A stretch of 64,000 bases of DNA. It comes from Strigamia acuminata (lineage: Eukaryota > Arthropoda > Chilopoda > Geophilomorpha > Linotaeniidae). Shown piece after piece: positions 1-10,393 of the stretch; the first letter of the stretch is position 1; every line of letters starts with the position of its first letter. The stretch covers positions 27,141,118 to 27,205,117 of the forward strand of contig OX442314.1 of assembly GCA_949358305.1 (NCBI GenBank). The letters run 5' to 3'. Below the pieces are notes generated by a model, which made no database searches, was not told the origin of the DNA, and saw only the letters and a list, made by a program, of their open reading frames with translations. Position numbers and translations under genes: made by a program.

Positions 1-1
1 T

Positions 2-1819
2 TGGCTGCGAGAAACGAAGAACCGTCCAGTCACATTTGTCTTCAATCGTGTAAAAGAGATCGGAGAGACAGTAAACACCAGCTGTTGGCGCCACTGCCCG
101 GGCAAGGAGAATCCGGCAGACCTACTAACACGGGGCGTAACGGTACAAGAACTAACAAATAGTGATTTTTGGCAGAAAGGACCGCAGTGGTTGAGTGGCG
201 ACGATTCGAATTGGCCAACGGAAACTGACATTATGAAAACAACGGATTCGAACGAGGAAGTCCAAGTGAACGCGATAAGTGAACCAATCCAGATAATTGA
301 CTACACAAGGTTCAGTCGATGGTTGAAATTAAAGAAAACGACTGCGTGGGTATTACGGTTTGTTAAAAACTTGCGAATTAAGGATAAAATCACGGGAGAA
401 TTGAGCGGAGACGAGATTGAAAAAGGAGAGAGATACTGGATAAAATATTTGCAAAACTTTTATTTTCATCAAGAACTAAAGTGTCTACAGAAAGGAGAAC
501 TCGTAGAGAAAACCTCACCGCTGTTACAGTTTTCCCCGACGATAGACGAGAACGAATTGATGCGTGCAACACACAGATGGGCGCTAGCAGAAATTGAACG
601 CGACATCCGAGAGCCATACATTTTGCCGTGTAACAATTATATAACGAATTTGATTATTACAGAAGAGCACGAACGAACAATGCATGGAGGACTGGCAGAC
701 ACGCTCAGTAGTTTTCGCGAACGATTTTGGATCCCACGAGCTAGGAAAACAATCAAGGCGGTACTGAGTAAATGCGTACTCTGCCGAAAAATGCAGGGAC
801 GATTGGCGAAGGAGCGATGGGGACTGATGCCACTTGACCGCATAACTCCGAGTGCACCATTCGAGACAAGCGGCGTGGATTTTGCGGGACCGCTGTACTC
901 CAATCAAGGTGAAAAACTTTATATCGCATTATTCACGTGCGCGGTCACGAGAGCCGTGCACTTGGAGATACTTTCAAATTTATCAACGGATCGATTCGTG
1001 GACACGTTTAAACGATTTGTGGGCAGGAGAGGGATCCCGACGACCATTTATTCAGACAACGCCAAAACTTTCAAAAGAGCCGATCGCGAGTTGAATGTGT
1101 TTTTAAACGAAGTGTTGGTGGGTCGATTTCGACAATTTCTAGACGTGCGGAAAATTACGTGGAAGTTCATCGTTGAGACCGCGCCGTGGTGGGGCGGTTT
1201 TTGGGAACGCATGGTGCGGTCGGTGAAAATCGCTTTAAAGAAGACAATCGGACGCACGTCTCTGAGCTACGAGGGGCTTTCAACTGTGTTAGTTGAAGTA
1301 GAGGCTGTGATAAACTCACGGCCATTGACGTACGTCTACGATAGTCCAACCGAACCGGATCCACTCACGCCCGCACATTTTCTTGTGGGAAAGCGTCTAA
1401 TCAGTTTACCTAACGTTCCTAGCACTGTAGATCGACCGGAGACACAGGCCCAGATTTTACGAATTTGGAAACAACGCCAGACGATTATTGCCCATTTCTG
1501 GAAAAGATGGACTCACGAATACCTCGTCGAGCTTCGTCAGCAAAAAGGAAATTCGAGCAACACGAAGTTTCGAGTAGGCGACTTGGCTTTAATCGAGGAC
1601 CAGAACCAGCCAAGACTTACTTGGAAAATCGGAAGAATAACCGACGTAAAAGTCGGTCGCGACGGATTAATTAGATCTTGTGAATTACAGCTTCCTAACC
1701 GAACAAGACTTCGTCGACCGATTCAACGACTATGTCCCCTCGAGATCGAAAACGAGTTGGAACGTCCCTGGGAGGGGGGGACTGTGGAAACTGGAGTTCC
1801 TGTAGAAGCCAACGTTTAG
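2..1819 (+). CDS. BEL/Pao retrotransposon pol, 3' part (RNase H end, integrase, DUF5641-like tail)
   Basis: The frame is open from base 2, so the gene starts left of the window; the first ATG-like codon inside it is not a real start. The opening residues (WRHCPGKENPADLLTRG) are the typical end of a BEL/Pao RNase H domain. The integrase zinc-binding segment (HERTMHGG ... CVLCRK) follows at about 660-800. The integrase core comes next, with catalytic acidic residues in GVDFAGP (about 880), YSDNAKTF (about 1055) and WWGGFWERMV (about 1195). The C-terminal stretch with VGDLALIEDQN and a basic LPNRTRLRRPIQRLCPLE motif matches the DUF5641 tail of BEL/Pao Pol. The stop at 1817-1819 lies past the probable LTR start, which is common in this clade. 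No frameshift is visible in this part. The protease and reverse transcriptase would lie outside the window. Confidence 0.93.
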   Translation, partial: WLRETKNRPVTFVFNRVKEIGETVNTSCWRHCPGKENPADLLTRGVTVQELTNSDFWQKGPQWLSGDDSNWPTETDIMKTTDSNEEVQVNAISEPIQIIDYTRFSRWLKLKKTTAWVLRFVKNLRIKDKITGELSGDEIEKGERYWIKYLQNFYFHQELKCLQKGELVEKTSPLLQFSPTIDENELMRATHRWALAEIERDIREPYILPCNNYITNLIITEEHERTMHGGLADTLSSFRERFWIPRARKTIKAVLSKCVLCRKMQGRLAKERWGLMPLDRITPSAPFETSGVDFAGPLYSNQGEKLYIALFTCAVTRAVHLEILSNLSTDRFVDTFKRFVGRRGIPTTIYSDNAKTFKRADRELNVFLNEVLVGRFRQFLDVRKITWKFIVETAPWWGGFWERMVRSVKIALKKTIGRTSLSYEGLSTVLVEVEAVINSRPLTYVYDSPTEPDPLTPAHFLVGKRLISLPNVPSTVDRPETQAQILRIWKQRQTIIAHFWKRWTHEYLVELRQQKGNSSNTKFRVGDLALIEDQNQPRLTWKIGRITDVKVGRDGLIRSCELQLPNRTRLRRPIQRLCPLEIENELERPWEGGTVETGVPVEANV

Positions 1820-1930
1820 GGGGAAATTGGAGGTGGCGCAATGTTTGGCCACCAGAGGGTCACTTCGGTGACACACTCTGTATTGGGACATTTTATTTTA
1901 TTTATTTTTTTTTTTTTTTTTACATCTGCT
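1771..1930 (+). mobile_element. BEL/Pao polypurine tract and start of 3' LTR
   Basis: A purine run GGAGGGGGGGAC (1771-1782) is followed directly by TGTGGAAAC (1783), the expected arrangement of a BEL polypurine tract and an LTR beginning with TG. A poly-T run lies at about 1904-1921. The right end of the LTR was not resolved. A CCCACA at about 2751 could be its end, but the same bases belong to a dispersed repeat that recurs at 35.1 kb, so no boundary is claimed. Confidence 0.5.
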
Positions 1931-2096
1931 ACAATCACTTGAATCCAAACCCATCGAATCGAAAATAATATTTATTTAACATTCTTCAGTACAAAATAGT
2001 TGATAGAAGTATCAGAGTGTAAACATACACTTTTTAACTTTAACGTGGAAAACGGGAGAAAACACATGAATCTCGTGTTTTTTCGCGTTTTCCCGA

Positions 2097-2222
2097 GTAC
2101 CGCGAGAGTACCGCAAAATTCCGGTACCGGTACTGTACCGGTACTGCGGTACTTTTTGAGGAAGCAGCACGTACATTTCAGCGTCGGCGCAAGTACTGCG
2201 TACTTGTACCGCGTTACACGTT
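2097..2222. repeat. GTACCG-rich palindromic repeat
   Basis: The tetramer GTAC and hexamer GTACCG/CGGTAC recur about ten times in both orientations, for example GGTACCGGTACTGTACCGG at about 2123. Because the motif is its own near-complement, the stretch can fold on itself and is open on both strands. The short ORFs here are by-products of the repeat and not genes. Confidence 0.6.
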
Positions 2223-2310
2223 AGGTGTACCGCGCCCAACACTGCCTGGAACTAGTTCTGAGCTTAGGTTGGATCCATAATGGCTGACCTAGATTCACCT
2301 GCACATTTTT

Positions 2311-2513
2311 ATGCGAATCGTGTCGCGAGGCCATTTTGACGTCATCAAAAATGACGTCAGGTCACAGCTGATTGACAGCGATGAAAGTCGCAGACCAAAA
2401 AGTACTTGGTGCATGTACTTTGTGGTCTGCGATTTTGATTGCAGCCAATCTGGTGTGACCTGATGTGATTTTTGATGACGTCAAATTCGCTTTGCAAGGC
2501 GGCCGAATCGCAT
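2311..2513. mobile_element. Foldback/MITE-like imperfect hairpin of about 200 bp
   Basis: The left arm (2311-2406) and the reverse complement of the right arm (2415-2513) align almost throughout. Shared blocks are TTTGACGTCATCAAAAAT, CAGGTCACA, TCGCAGACCA and AAAGTAC. Only a few bases separate the arms at the centre. It has no coding capacity. No target duplication was found, so the class is unknown. Confidence 0.75.
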
Positions 2514-2747
2514 CACGCCTAGTGTGCCCCCAGCATCATGGCTGTTGTACTAGTAGATGCAACTCGAATTTGTATTTGGAAATAGTCAAATTTACCTCAG
2601 TACAACGATGGAACAGGATGTAAACTGATTAAGAACGATGATGGAAAGAAGCTCGCGCACACGTTAGATTGCATGAATACAGTGAATATTAGAAGAAAAA
2701 AAATATTGAAAAAAGTTATTAAGACTTCAGGTTGGTGTGTGACTTTT

Positions 2748-2958
2748 TGCCCACACTGTACTAGTACATACGAATTTATATATTTCAGTGAGTATTCATT
2801 TTGATTTAATACATATCGTCTTGCGAGTCAGATGTCAAAAGAACAGAAAGATTGTGAGGTCTTTCTGTATAGTTGTCACTTTGTTGAAACACTTTCTTGA
2901 TTAGTTTAAACGATGACAAAACTACAACACGTTCACTTGCAATATGGATTCTGTAAAC
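2748..2958 (+). repeat. Dispersed repeat, copy 1
   Basis: This block matches 35145-35352 in the same orientation. Shared landmarks are CCCACACTGTA, TTCATTTTGATTTAATACAT, CGTCTTGCGAGTCA, GTGAGGTCTTTCTGTATAG and ACAAAACTACAACACGTTCA. It is non-coding and its family is not recognised. Confidence 0.8.
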
Positions 2959-3145
2959 AGGTAATTAGTAAAACCAATACAAATATACTAAAAAATAATC
3001 AGACAGCTAATTTTTTTAATTCTTCATGCCACTATCAACTATTTAATTCAAAGTCAGAAAATAGATATATTCGAGACTATTCAGTATACCAGTATGCATA
3101 AGAGCGTAAGCGCTACATGCTCAAGCGCTAATAAATAATACTCCG

Positions 3146-3172
3146 TAATAATAATAATAATAATAATAAATA
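3146..3172. repeat. (TAA)n microsatellite
   Basis: About eight uninterrupted copies of the trinucleotide TAA. Confidence 0.9.
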
Positions 3173-3968
3173 GTTTAATACTAAATATAAAGATTAAGGA
3201 GGTGCCCCCAACAGCGATAAGCCTACAAGGAAGGACACCCCACATACAAAGAAGACGTTAAACAATGCAATGCAAAATCAGAAGATAAAAAACTTATTCA
3301 CTCACTGAATTCGCCAAACACATGTGCACATCACGCAGAGTAGAAGAAAAAATATCTCTCAGACAAATAATAGTTGCAACTTGTGACCGCTTGGCCACCC
3401 TCGGTGACCTTCATCACTCCACACACCATCTAGTTGCCCCAAGGTCGTCTTTCCTTGCGGGGCAGATTGAACCAGCTGGGGCGGAGTGAGCTGAGTTGTG
3501 TGGTGAGAGAGAGAGAGATGTTGCTGGGAGAGCAGAGAGGAAGGACGTGCGGTAATGGAAGAGAAGTGTGTGCCGCTAAGGTTCCAACGCCGGCATAGGC
3601 AAACCTGCTTGCTGCCGACTCTGCTCCTCTCACCATTCATCACTGTGATGCTCAGGGACAAGAATTGGAGCCTGTTGCAGCCTTCATGGGTGGCTACATG
3701 GATCGTACTGGGTGAGTACGATAGAATGTTCATCCAGAGTGACCGACCACATTACCATGGGGTTTAGGCCCTGTGTGTGACGGGTTGGTTGCTGGTTTAG
3801 CGTGCCTAACAGCACTGCCACACATGGATAGATAGGAGACTTCAACCTCTAGACAACGATTAAAGGCTACAACTCAACAGTCTGGAGTCTCTGTCTTATT
3901 CTCAAGTGAGTATGCGTCCCTCCCATTGTAGTAAATCTCCATACTGCAGTGGGTAAGACCATATCTAG
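3173..3968. other. Unassigned stretch without a supported gene
   Basis: Short overlapping ORFs occur on both strands (longest 3359-3733, minus, 124 codons), but none shows a motif I recognise and they overlap each other in opposite directions. A short GA microsatellite lies at about 3507-3517. The stretch may be part of a repeat. Confidence 0.4.
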
Positions 3969-4345
3969 TCATAAACTATTCATAATACGGCGCACAGCAG
4001 CAAAAAGGGCAATGGAATGGGTAGGACGCAGGGAAGGAAGTCTCAGGCAAAAAAGCATCAGAATGTCAGGGGCATACAAAAGGTCCCTCAAAATACGATA
4101 TGCAAAGACACAATCAGCCTTCTGCATAGCGAGCGATGAGGTGATCAACTTCAATTGTTCAAGAACAGAGACGTCGGTGTACAGAACACCCGCACCCAAA
4201 AAACGCTGAAAAATATTCCAGGCTAAATGCCGCTGGACTCCCTCCAGCTGTTGACGCAAGTAGGGAGCACAACCGCACCAAAAGAGACTGGCAAACAATA
4301 TATGTGACTTGACCAAAAGCATGAAGAGGAGACGCAGTGGGACAT
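3969..4345 (-). pseudogene. Non-LTR retrotransposon reverse transcriptase C-terminal fragment (CR1/Jockey type)
   Basis: On the minus strand a segment reads LVKSHILFASLFW, then CAPYLRQQLEGVQRHLAW, then a run ending in AAVRRIMNSL and a stop at 3969. The pattern (L/V)xSHxxYAS..W followed by LExVQR, a hydrophobic L..YKIL-like stretch and a final R-N-S segment is the usual thumb/C-terminal end of CR1/Jockey-type reverse transcriptases. The catalytic palm with the (F/Y)xDD motif is absent, so this is a 5'-truncated remnant, the normal fate of such insertions. Sequence upstream on the minus strand (4346-4502) is open but low complexity. Confidence 0.6.
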
Positions 4346-4431
4346 AAGAATTGAAAGAAAACAAAAGACTATAAATTATACCAAAAAAACCTAGCACAAC
4401 ACGAAATAACCCCAGCAACATGGAACTTTTG

Positions 4432-4530
4432 TTCAAAAAATCCCCAAACGACCCCCAAATGACCCTCCAACGATCCCCAAAAGACCTCCAAACAACCTCC
4501 AAACGATTCCCAAACGACTCCCAAACAACA
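4432..4530. repeat. Short degenerate tandem repeat (CCAAACGAC-like)
   Basis: Roughly ten copies of a 9-10 bp unit resembling CCAAACGAC/CCAAATGACC run in tandem. They produce the repetitive minus-strand peptide seen upstream of the reverse-transcriptase fragment. Confidence 0.65.
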
Positions 4531-5240
4531 CATCAAAGGGTTTCATTAAATGACCGATTAGTTGATTGCTTTGATTACTTTGATTAGTTGATTACTAGAT
4601 GTGTCAGTGTGACTGGATTCAACCAATCCCGAGAATAATCATTTCATCAAATAAACAACTAAGCTGTGACGATTAACTTTGCGAGATACAATTGCTAGAG
4701 AATTAGAACGAGAACTCGTGTGAAAGTGTAAAATACGGAGGCTTGTGATTTCTCAAATCATATGACAGTTTATTACGAATTCAAGACTATATAAAACCTA
4801 TGCCTACAAATGGCTAAATAACTTCATGTTAAACTATACACTTGGTTTGGCAAAAGCCCTGAAATAATATCACTTGCGGTTTTCAGTCGGATAACAAGAA
4901 TGTGTAATGGTCTTGTTATCGGGACGTAAAAGATGTCGTCTTATACATGGTTCTGGCTTCCAAATGGTTCCGGGTCGGTTCTAAAAGGGGTGTGTAATGG
5001 TTAGGCTTGGGTGTGTTATATCCGAGAGGTGCGGTTGACTTTGCCACAATGTAATTATTATATTATTAATAATTACACAGCGCGATCATAAAAAATGATG
5101 AAACAATTGGAATAAATATTCATGTAAATTCCATTGAATTTAAACATGATATTGTGTTTACGAAGCTGAATAGATAACTGTAAAAATAAAGAAATAATTA
5201 AAATAGCGCCGAGCTATTTTTGCCCCAAGTGCAAGCAACA
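4531..5240. other. Unassigned AT-rich spacer
   Basis: No coding signal. Bases 4535-4553 (AAAGGGTTTCATTAAATGA) recur in reverse complement at about 28893-28911, next to similar GATT-rich sequence, so this is probably the edge of a dispersed element. A hairpin GATAACAAGA...TCTTGTTATC lies at about 4891-4921. Confidence 0.4.
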
Positions 5241-5394
5241 TTTAAGCCTTGCTCAAATGTTCCATCAACCAACAGCGAATTGAATCAAGCAGTTTCTCGC
5301 AGGAAAGGTTATCCATTGCTGGGAAATTACTCCACTCGGTTTTGGCTGGCGGGAGAGTAACCGGGAAATTACTCCGCGTCGATTACCCTGATAA

Positions 5395-5665
5395 TGCGTC
5401 TGTGAAATATAAATACTCCACTCTAGATACTACATTACCAATGCGTCTGTGAATTTTACTCCACTCTAGATTCTGCATTCTACAACGGAATGTTGGCATG
5501 AAGCTGGAGGGAGTGCGTCTGTGAGTTGTACCCCACTCTAGATTCTACACTTAAATGTGTCTGTGAATTACTCATTCTAGTTACTACATTTCTACAATGG
5601 AATGTTGGCATGAAGAGGCGGGCAATGTGTCTGTGAGTCTTCTACCCACTCTAGATACTTACACT
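5395..5665. repeat. Higher-order tandem repeat
   Basis: The motif (G/T)GCGTCTGTGA...CCACTCTAGAT(T/A)CT is repeated five times. Alternate units carry an extra block ACAAYGGAATGTTGGCATGAAG, giving a two-part unit of about 110 bp. The array ends about 60 bp before the gypsy-1 insertion site. Confidence 0.7.
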
Positions 5666-5727
5666 AAATACAAAGTATTTCTTCAACGGATTGTCGGAAC
5701 GCAGAGAAGTATAATATGTGCTCAAGT

Positions 5728-6746
5728 TGTCGCGCTCAACTCTAACCGTCGCTAACTCGTGGGTTGATTACTTAATTCGACTAACTCACTACCGCTTTGC
5801 TCAAGCGGTTTACCCAAAGAAATGATTACACAGATATAAAAGGTAAAATATAATATAGATTTATTCTGTGGGACAATGTACAGATATATCTTATATATAT
5901 ATATATATAAAAGGTAGGTAAAAGGTAAATCGGAATGGGTGAAGGGAAATGGAAAGGTAAAGGTATGATGAAAGCTGGCTGGAATCGGCGAGGTCGTCTG
6001 TTGTCTCGGTCGTGTCCAAGATGGCGTCCTCGTTGTGGCAACGTGGTGTCGTCTTGGGCCGGCGTGGCAATATGGCGTCCTCGGCTCGTCTCTGGCTGGT
6101 CCTTCGGGCTCACGCTGGTCGGGCGCGAGTGAATGCTTAGTTAAAAGGCTTACTTCGGGCTGTTGTCTAGGTTTTTGTGTGGTGTCCGGCGATCACACAG
6201 CGGCGGACTCTTCTGGCTCCCGGCGGTCACACAGCGGCGGGAACGCTCGTCGTGGTTTTACTGCAGTTTAGGCTTGTGCGACCGTTTGTCTGCACAACTC
6301 GCTAAACTGGAGTGGTTTTTACTATTTCTAGCTGGTGTGCTAAAATAGTGTGGTAATCTTATCTCGCAGGTTACTCTGCGGAGTTTGACACTGACCAAAC
6401 GTACTCACGGTAAATTGTCCTTTGTCCTTGGTCAATCCCAGTATATTTACTTGGGCCTGATCTTGTAGGACGACGGGTTTACGTGTGTTTCTCGTTTGAT
6501 GGTTGTGTTGGTTCTGCCCGCTCAGTGCAAGGCACATTCCTTTGCACAAAGCGGGGTCGACAGGTGACCGGAATCACCCAATGGTGGGGTGGACGAGCCA
6601 TCCCCACTCCCTCAGGGCAGACGCCTGTCCATTGACTAGATGTCAATGCACTGAGGGAAGGGAGACGCGCTTGCGGCTCCCCTTACACCCGAAACGAGGT
6701 CACGAGAGAAACTCTTCGTTGACCCCGGTCCAGTCGGGTCACAACA
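5728..6746 (-). repeat. gypsy-1 3' LTR
   Basis: It starts TGTCGCGCTC and ends GTCACAACA on the plus strand (TG...CA termini) and matches 18210-19228. It contains (AT)n at about 5896-5910 and short hairpins such as ACCGCTT-tgctc-AAGCGGT (5791-5809). Small ORFs inside it occur identically in the other LTR and are not genes. Confidence 0.95.
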
Positions 6747-6758
6747 CTTCCCCCTCCG
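6747..6758 (-). other. gypsy-1 polypurine tract
   Basis: On the minus strand the sequence GGAGGGGGAAG lies directly against the 3' LTR start TGTTGTG, where plus-strand DNA synthesis would be primed. Confidence 0.8.
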
Positions 6759-6782
6759 AGCTCAGACCGTGGGGCTGAGCGA

Positions 6783-9548
6783 TCACTTCTTTCCTGGGGG
6801 ACCCGACACTGAGTCCGTCACCTGGGCGTAACTCACTCCAGGGACAGGCGGTTGAGTGCCGGGTGGCGCGGGTAGATCGCCTACTAACGCCGAGGACCGA
6901 TCTCGGGGGTCCTCATGCTCCGTAATGAAGCATAATGCATGGCCGTCAACTGGCTCATGCGGGGCACGCGTCCTCTCGTGTAACCAAACGCTCGGGATGT
7001 AGGCGGAGAAGCCGGTGTTCGTATGCCGGATGGCATTGGCTTCCGCTGGCGTCACTGGCACACGGTGGGCTCTCAGCAACCTCTGGTGGAAGATGAGGTC
7101 TCTAGTCTTCCGGATCTGGTTGTGAAGCCAGATGAAGACTGATTTGCCTTTGTCCCGCTGCGCGAGGATAAACCTCCTGGTCGCCGTCGTCATCGAGAGA
7201 TGGGGAAACTCTTCGATGATTCGCCCGTAATAGTCTGGCGGAGGCGGTGCCGGCTTCGGCTTCTGGGTGGCCGCGGGAATAGCGGCTTGCGTCGTTGTCG
7301 CCGCTCGGGCCGGTGAGGTCCCGGGCGGTGTCGGCTTCGTTTGCTCGACGGACCTGACGGGTGGCGTTCGGCACAGTAAGCGCTTTGGCTTACCCGCCAC
7401 TTCGAACAGGGCGGGTCCTTGCGGGGATATCTCCGCAGGCATCGGTGGCGGAATCGGAACTCCGCTCGTCGGCGAGATCACCATTTCTACATCCTCTGCC
7501 GATTCTTCCGTCTGGATGGTCAAGGCGCGCAGTTGTTGGGTAGGCGCCGCTGTCCAGGTGGCGGAGGTATAACGAAACGCCGTGCTTCGCAACTTGTACC
7601 CCTCAAATTCGGGGTTTACCACATCCCTGGTTAGCTCGTACCGAGTCAACACAGGGTCGGGCAGAATGGAGCTCCACTCTGCGAGGAGTGCACGGGGAAC
7701 CTGTACACCCTCTCTGTCCACGACAGACCATGCGGCCATCGCCTGACGCCCTTCTCCGAAGAGTGCTGGGGTTAGCAGCTGCATCATGACCTTGGTCAAT
7801 GATAGCTGTAGGCTGCGACGATTCACTGGATTCGATCGCTCCGAATCCGCAGTGAAGGCACACGAGAGCTTACTCATCATCGCCGTTGCCCATTCGATGA
7901 AATATCGCTGGGCCTGATCCACACCTCGCAAGGCGGGCGCGGAGACTCTTGGGTCTTCCATCACGAAGCGAAACGCTGAGAGCTCGGAGATAGTCGGATT
8001 GGCGGCTTCTCTCGCGAGCCGCGCTTCTTCGTCTCGCCTCTCGAAAAACAGGGCCGAGGAACCGGATCGGGGTTGGCTCGGCCTGTAAATGCCGGTCAAA
8101 TTGGCTCGACATTCCTGCGCAATGCTCTGTCCAACGGGGGGAGGGACTGAGCGGTCGGTGGGTAAATCCGGCGGATCGCTCGAATTCAACAACGACGGCG
8201 GCGGCAGGTTCGGAGGCGGCTGCGTCTTGGTCGGCAGCGTCGGCGTCGGCAGCGGTGGTGTTGGCTGCGTCGGCGGTGGTGGCGTCTCCGTCGTCTGCAC
8301 TCCAGTCATTGCGACTTGGAGCGCCGGGAGATGTTGTCCGGAGCCTGAAGGCTGCACGATGGCGGTTGGCATGCCATCGGGTCGTGGTCGCGAATTAATG
8401 TAGTCTGCGAGCCACCTTGCCACCTCGTGTGGGGTCACCTTCCCGTCGGTGACAACACCCATCTTCCTGGCGTGTTTCATCGCGGGATCGAAACGTGTCA
8501 GTTTCGTCCGCTTCATCTGAGTCAGAATCTCGCGAAGGTCCCGCGTATCTGCCGCTGGGACGCTTCGCTCACCTGACTGGCTACCACTTCGTCGACCCGC
8601 TCTCTTGGAGGCGTAGGCGGGTTCGGGGATGGGACGGCCCCGAGCTTCGCACCTCGCGAAGTATCGCTCTTTGCGATCTTTTTTCCGCTGCTCGCGATGA
8701 GTCAGCGGACGTCTAGAAGTGCTGGGACGAGAGACTCGCTCTTCGTCACCAGACATCCAAACCTCCTTGCACTCCTTACCGTCTTTAATCTGACGGTTTA
8801 TGAAAATTCGCGGTCGGGAATACTGCGAAGGGTCACGCACCGTACTAGTGGATGGCCCAGCTTCGTTGCCTTCAGTCGTGTTTTGAGCGACACGCTGCTT
8901 CTTGGTTGTCGCTGGGGAACGCGACTGGCTGTCCCCGGCGCCTTTGGAGCGCTTGCGCTTCCGCGGGTAGCTGCTCTTGGGCCCCAAAATCCCCAGGTAG
9001 TGGAGCTGCCACATCTCGGCTTGGGACGTCAAAATTCCCATCCGAGGTCTCCACTGGGGCGTACTCTCTCCCAATCGCAGCCTCTCAAACCACAGATGAA
9101 TATCATCCGCGGTCATCCCCTCGTTTTGGAGGATGCGCTCGGCCACTGCCGTAGCGGTATCCACCAGCTGTTGTCTATAATGCTGGTAGATGGCCTCACG
9201 GGCCTCTTCTGTCTCGGCTGCTCGCCACGCATGCAGCACGTGTTCCTCCGCCGGGTTGCCAGTGTACTGACTTGACAATCCGGGGTGGAAAATCGGCGAT
9301 TTCGGGTCATCGTCACGAGCTAACTCTGTGGCGATGCCTTCGCGCATTCCCTCCGGGAACGTATCCAGGAGCGTGCAGTCTCGTACCCAACGTCGGGCGA
9401 TGCATCGGGAATGTAGTATTCGCAGGCGCCAAGGGTCGGCGTCTTCGCCGAAACATCGTCGGTAAAAATCGGGCAGCGCGCCTCGAAATATCCCGCCACG
9501 AGTGATGCAAGCGGGGTCTAATGGTCCCCATGTTTTACGTAGTGCCAT
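6783..9548 (-). CDS. gypsy-1 third ORF, main exon (novel, non-envelope)
   Basis: A 921-codon ORF lies between pol and the 3' LTR, where some gypsy elements carry env. It has no signal peptide, transmembrane segment or cleavage site of an envelope protein. The N-terminal third (to about residue 180) is compact, with a WRPRMG...TSQAEMWQL motif. The middle is rich in Pro, Ser, Arg and Thr (PPPPTQPTPP near residues 430-450). A second compact block lies at about 520-650. A C-terminal domain (about 780-900) contains FIWLHNQIRKT, HQRLL, SVWLHE and CFITEHEDPRDRS. The N- and C-terminal motifs match the third ORF of gypsy-2. The first ATG (9548) is preceded by a pyrimidine-rich tract and CAG, which looks like a splice acceptor, so this is probably exon 2 of a spliced mRNA. 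Function unknown. Confidence 0.8.
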   Translation of the reverse strand: MALRKTWGPLDPACITRGGIFRGALPDFYRRCFGEDADPWRLRILHSRCIARRWVRDCTLLDTFPEGMREGIATELARDDDPKSPIFHPGLSSQYTGNPAEEHVLHAWRAAETEEAREAIYQHYRQQLVDTATAVAERILQNEGMTADDIHLWFERLRLGESTPQWRPRMGILTSQAEMWQLHYLGILGPKSSYPRKRKRSKGAGDSQSRSPATTKKQRVAQNTTEGNEAGPSTSTVRDPSQYSRPRIFINRQIKDGKECKEVWMSGDEERVSRPSTSRRPLTHREQRKKDRKERYFARCEARGRPIPEPAYASKRAGRRSGSQSGERSVPAADTRDLREILTQMKRTKLTRFDPAMKHARKMGVVTDGKVTPHEVARWLADYINSRPRPDGMPTAIVQPSGSGQHLPALQVAMTGVQTTETPPPPTQPTPPLPTPTLPTKTQPPPNLPPPSLLNSSDPPDLPTDRSVPPPVGQSIAQECRANLTGIYRPSQPRSGSSALFFERRDEEARLAREAANPTISELSAFRFVMEDPRVSAPALRGVDQAQRYFIEWATAMMSKLSCAFTADSERSNPVNRRSLQLSLTKVMMQLLTPALFGEGRQAMAAWSVVDREGVQVPRALLAEWSSILPDPVLTRYELTRDVVNPEFEGYKLRSTAFRYTSATWTAAPTQQLRALTIQTEESAEDVEMVISPTSGVPIPPPMPAEISPQGPALFEVAGKPKRLLCRTPPVRSVEQTKPTPPGTSPARAATTTQAAIPAATQKPKPAPPPPDYYGRIIEEFPHLSMTTATRRFILAQRDKGKSVFIWLHNQIRKTRDLIFHQRLLRAHRVPVTPAEANAIRHTNTGFSAYIPSVWLHERTRAPHEPVDGHALCFITEHEDPRDRSSALVGDLPAPPGTQPPVPGVSYAQVTDSVSGPPGKK

Positions 9549-10393
9549 CTGGAAGGATGGAGAAATAAACAATTAATAAAAAGTTAATATTTAAATACGT
9601 AGATAAATGGTTGGTTTCGAGGGACGTTGCCAATACGTGCAGCCGTCCGTCGAGACCGATTCCTGTCTATCGGTGCAAACGTAGGACGAATTGTCCCTCG
9701 TCGGATAGAAAAAGAGAAGTCATCACGTGAAAAATCTGTCTCATGTCCAAAACGCACAGCGAGACGGAATCGAGCCTTTAATCTGGATTCTTATCATCAG
9801 ATTTTACTTCAAATTAATTCTAACATTAATTAGAACATTACTAATAATTAAATTAATAATTATCAGTCATTCGTAAAAAGAATTCGTCGGGTGTAAATTA
9901 TTACTAAAATCGCACAATAAATGTGCTTGTCGAAATGTTATTAAATAAATAAACCTAATAAAGAATTATTCCGAAGTCGGACTTTGTCTAATTTTTAAAA
10001 AAAGTTAAAGTCAAATTAAATTTATCTAACACATCGAAAAATTCATCGTACGAATGTGAAGTTGCATCAATTTGATGCGTCAAATTACTTGTGGAGAAAA
10101 ATATTCTTTTACAGAATATTCTCCCCTTGTCATAAAATTATTTATGGCTCGAGCCCATTGTCTCGCTCGTGACTCAAGTCATGAGGAATTTTCGAGACGC
10201 GAGGCGACGTGAAGTCTGCGCTCGCACCCCGAAAACAAATTAACAAGGAAAAAATACGATCGTGTGAGCGATCGCGGTTAATAATTAATTATACGCTATT
10301 GTGAGTGCAAAGCACTCATGTCAGGTATTAGTCAACAAAATTTCTTCTTCAGCAGCACGGAACTAGTTCTCATGTGCCGATGCCGACTTCTAC
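9549..10393 (-). other. Predicted intron of the gypsy-1 third ORF
   Basis: The donor on the minus strand is CAG|GTAGAAG (exon end 10394) and the acceptor is TTCCAG|ATGGC (exon start 9548). Both junctions are phase 0. The stretch is AT-rich and rich in short hairpins, for example GCATCA-att-TGATGC (about 10065-10079), GAGTGC-aaa-GCACTC (about 10303-10317) and CGATCG-tgtgag-CGATCG (about 10258-10275). No transcript evidence is available. Confidence 0.5.

Noticed and set aside
3359-3767. Pair of opposite-strand ORFs of 124 and 70 codons
   Set aside because: They overlap antisense to each other, show no motif and lie in repeat-rich DNA.
5826-6778. Small ORFs repeated exactly at 18.3-19.3 kb
   Set aside because: They lie inside the two identical gypsy-1 LTRs and have no domain or start context.
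6783-9548. Third ORF of gypsy-1 as an envelope gene
   Set aside because: No signal peptide, no transmembrane segment, no cleavage or fusion-peptide-like stretch; the sequence is Pro/Arg/Ser-rich and mostly hydrophilic.
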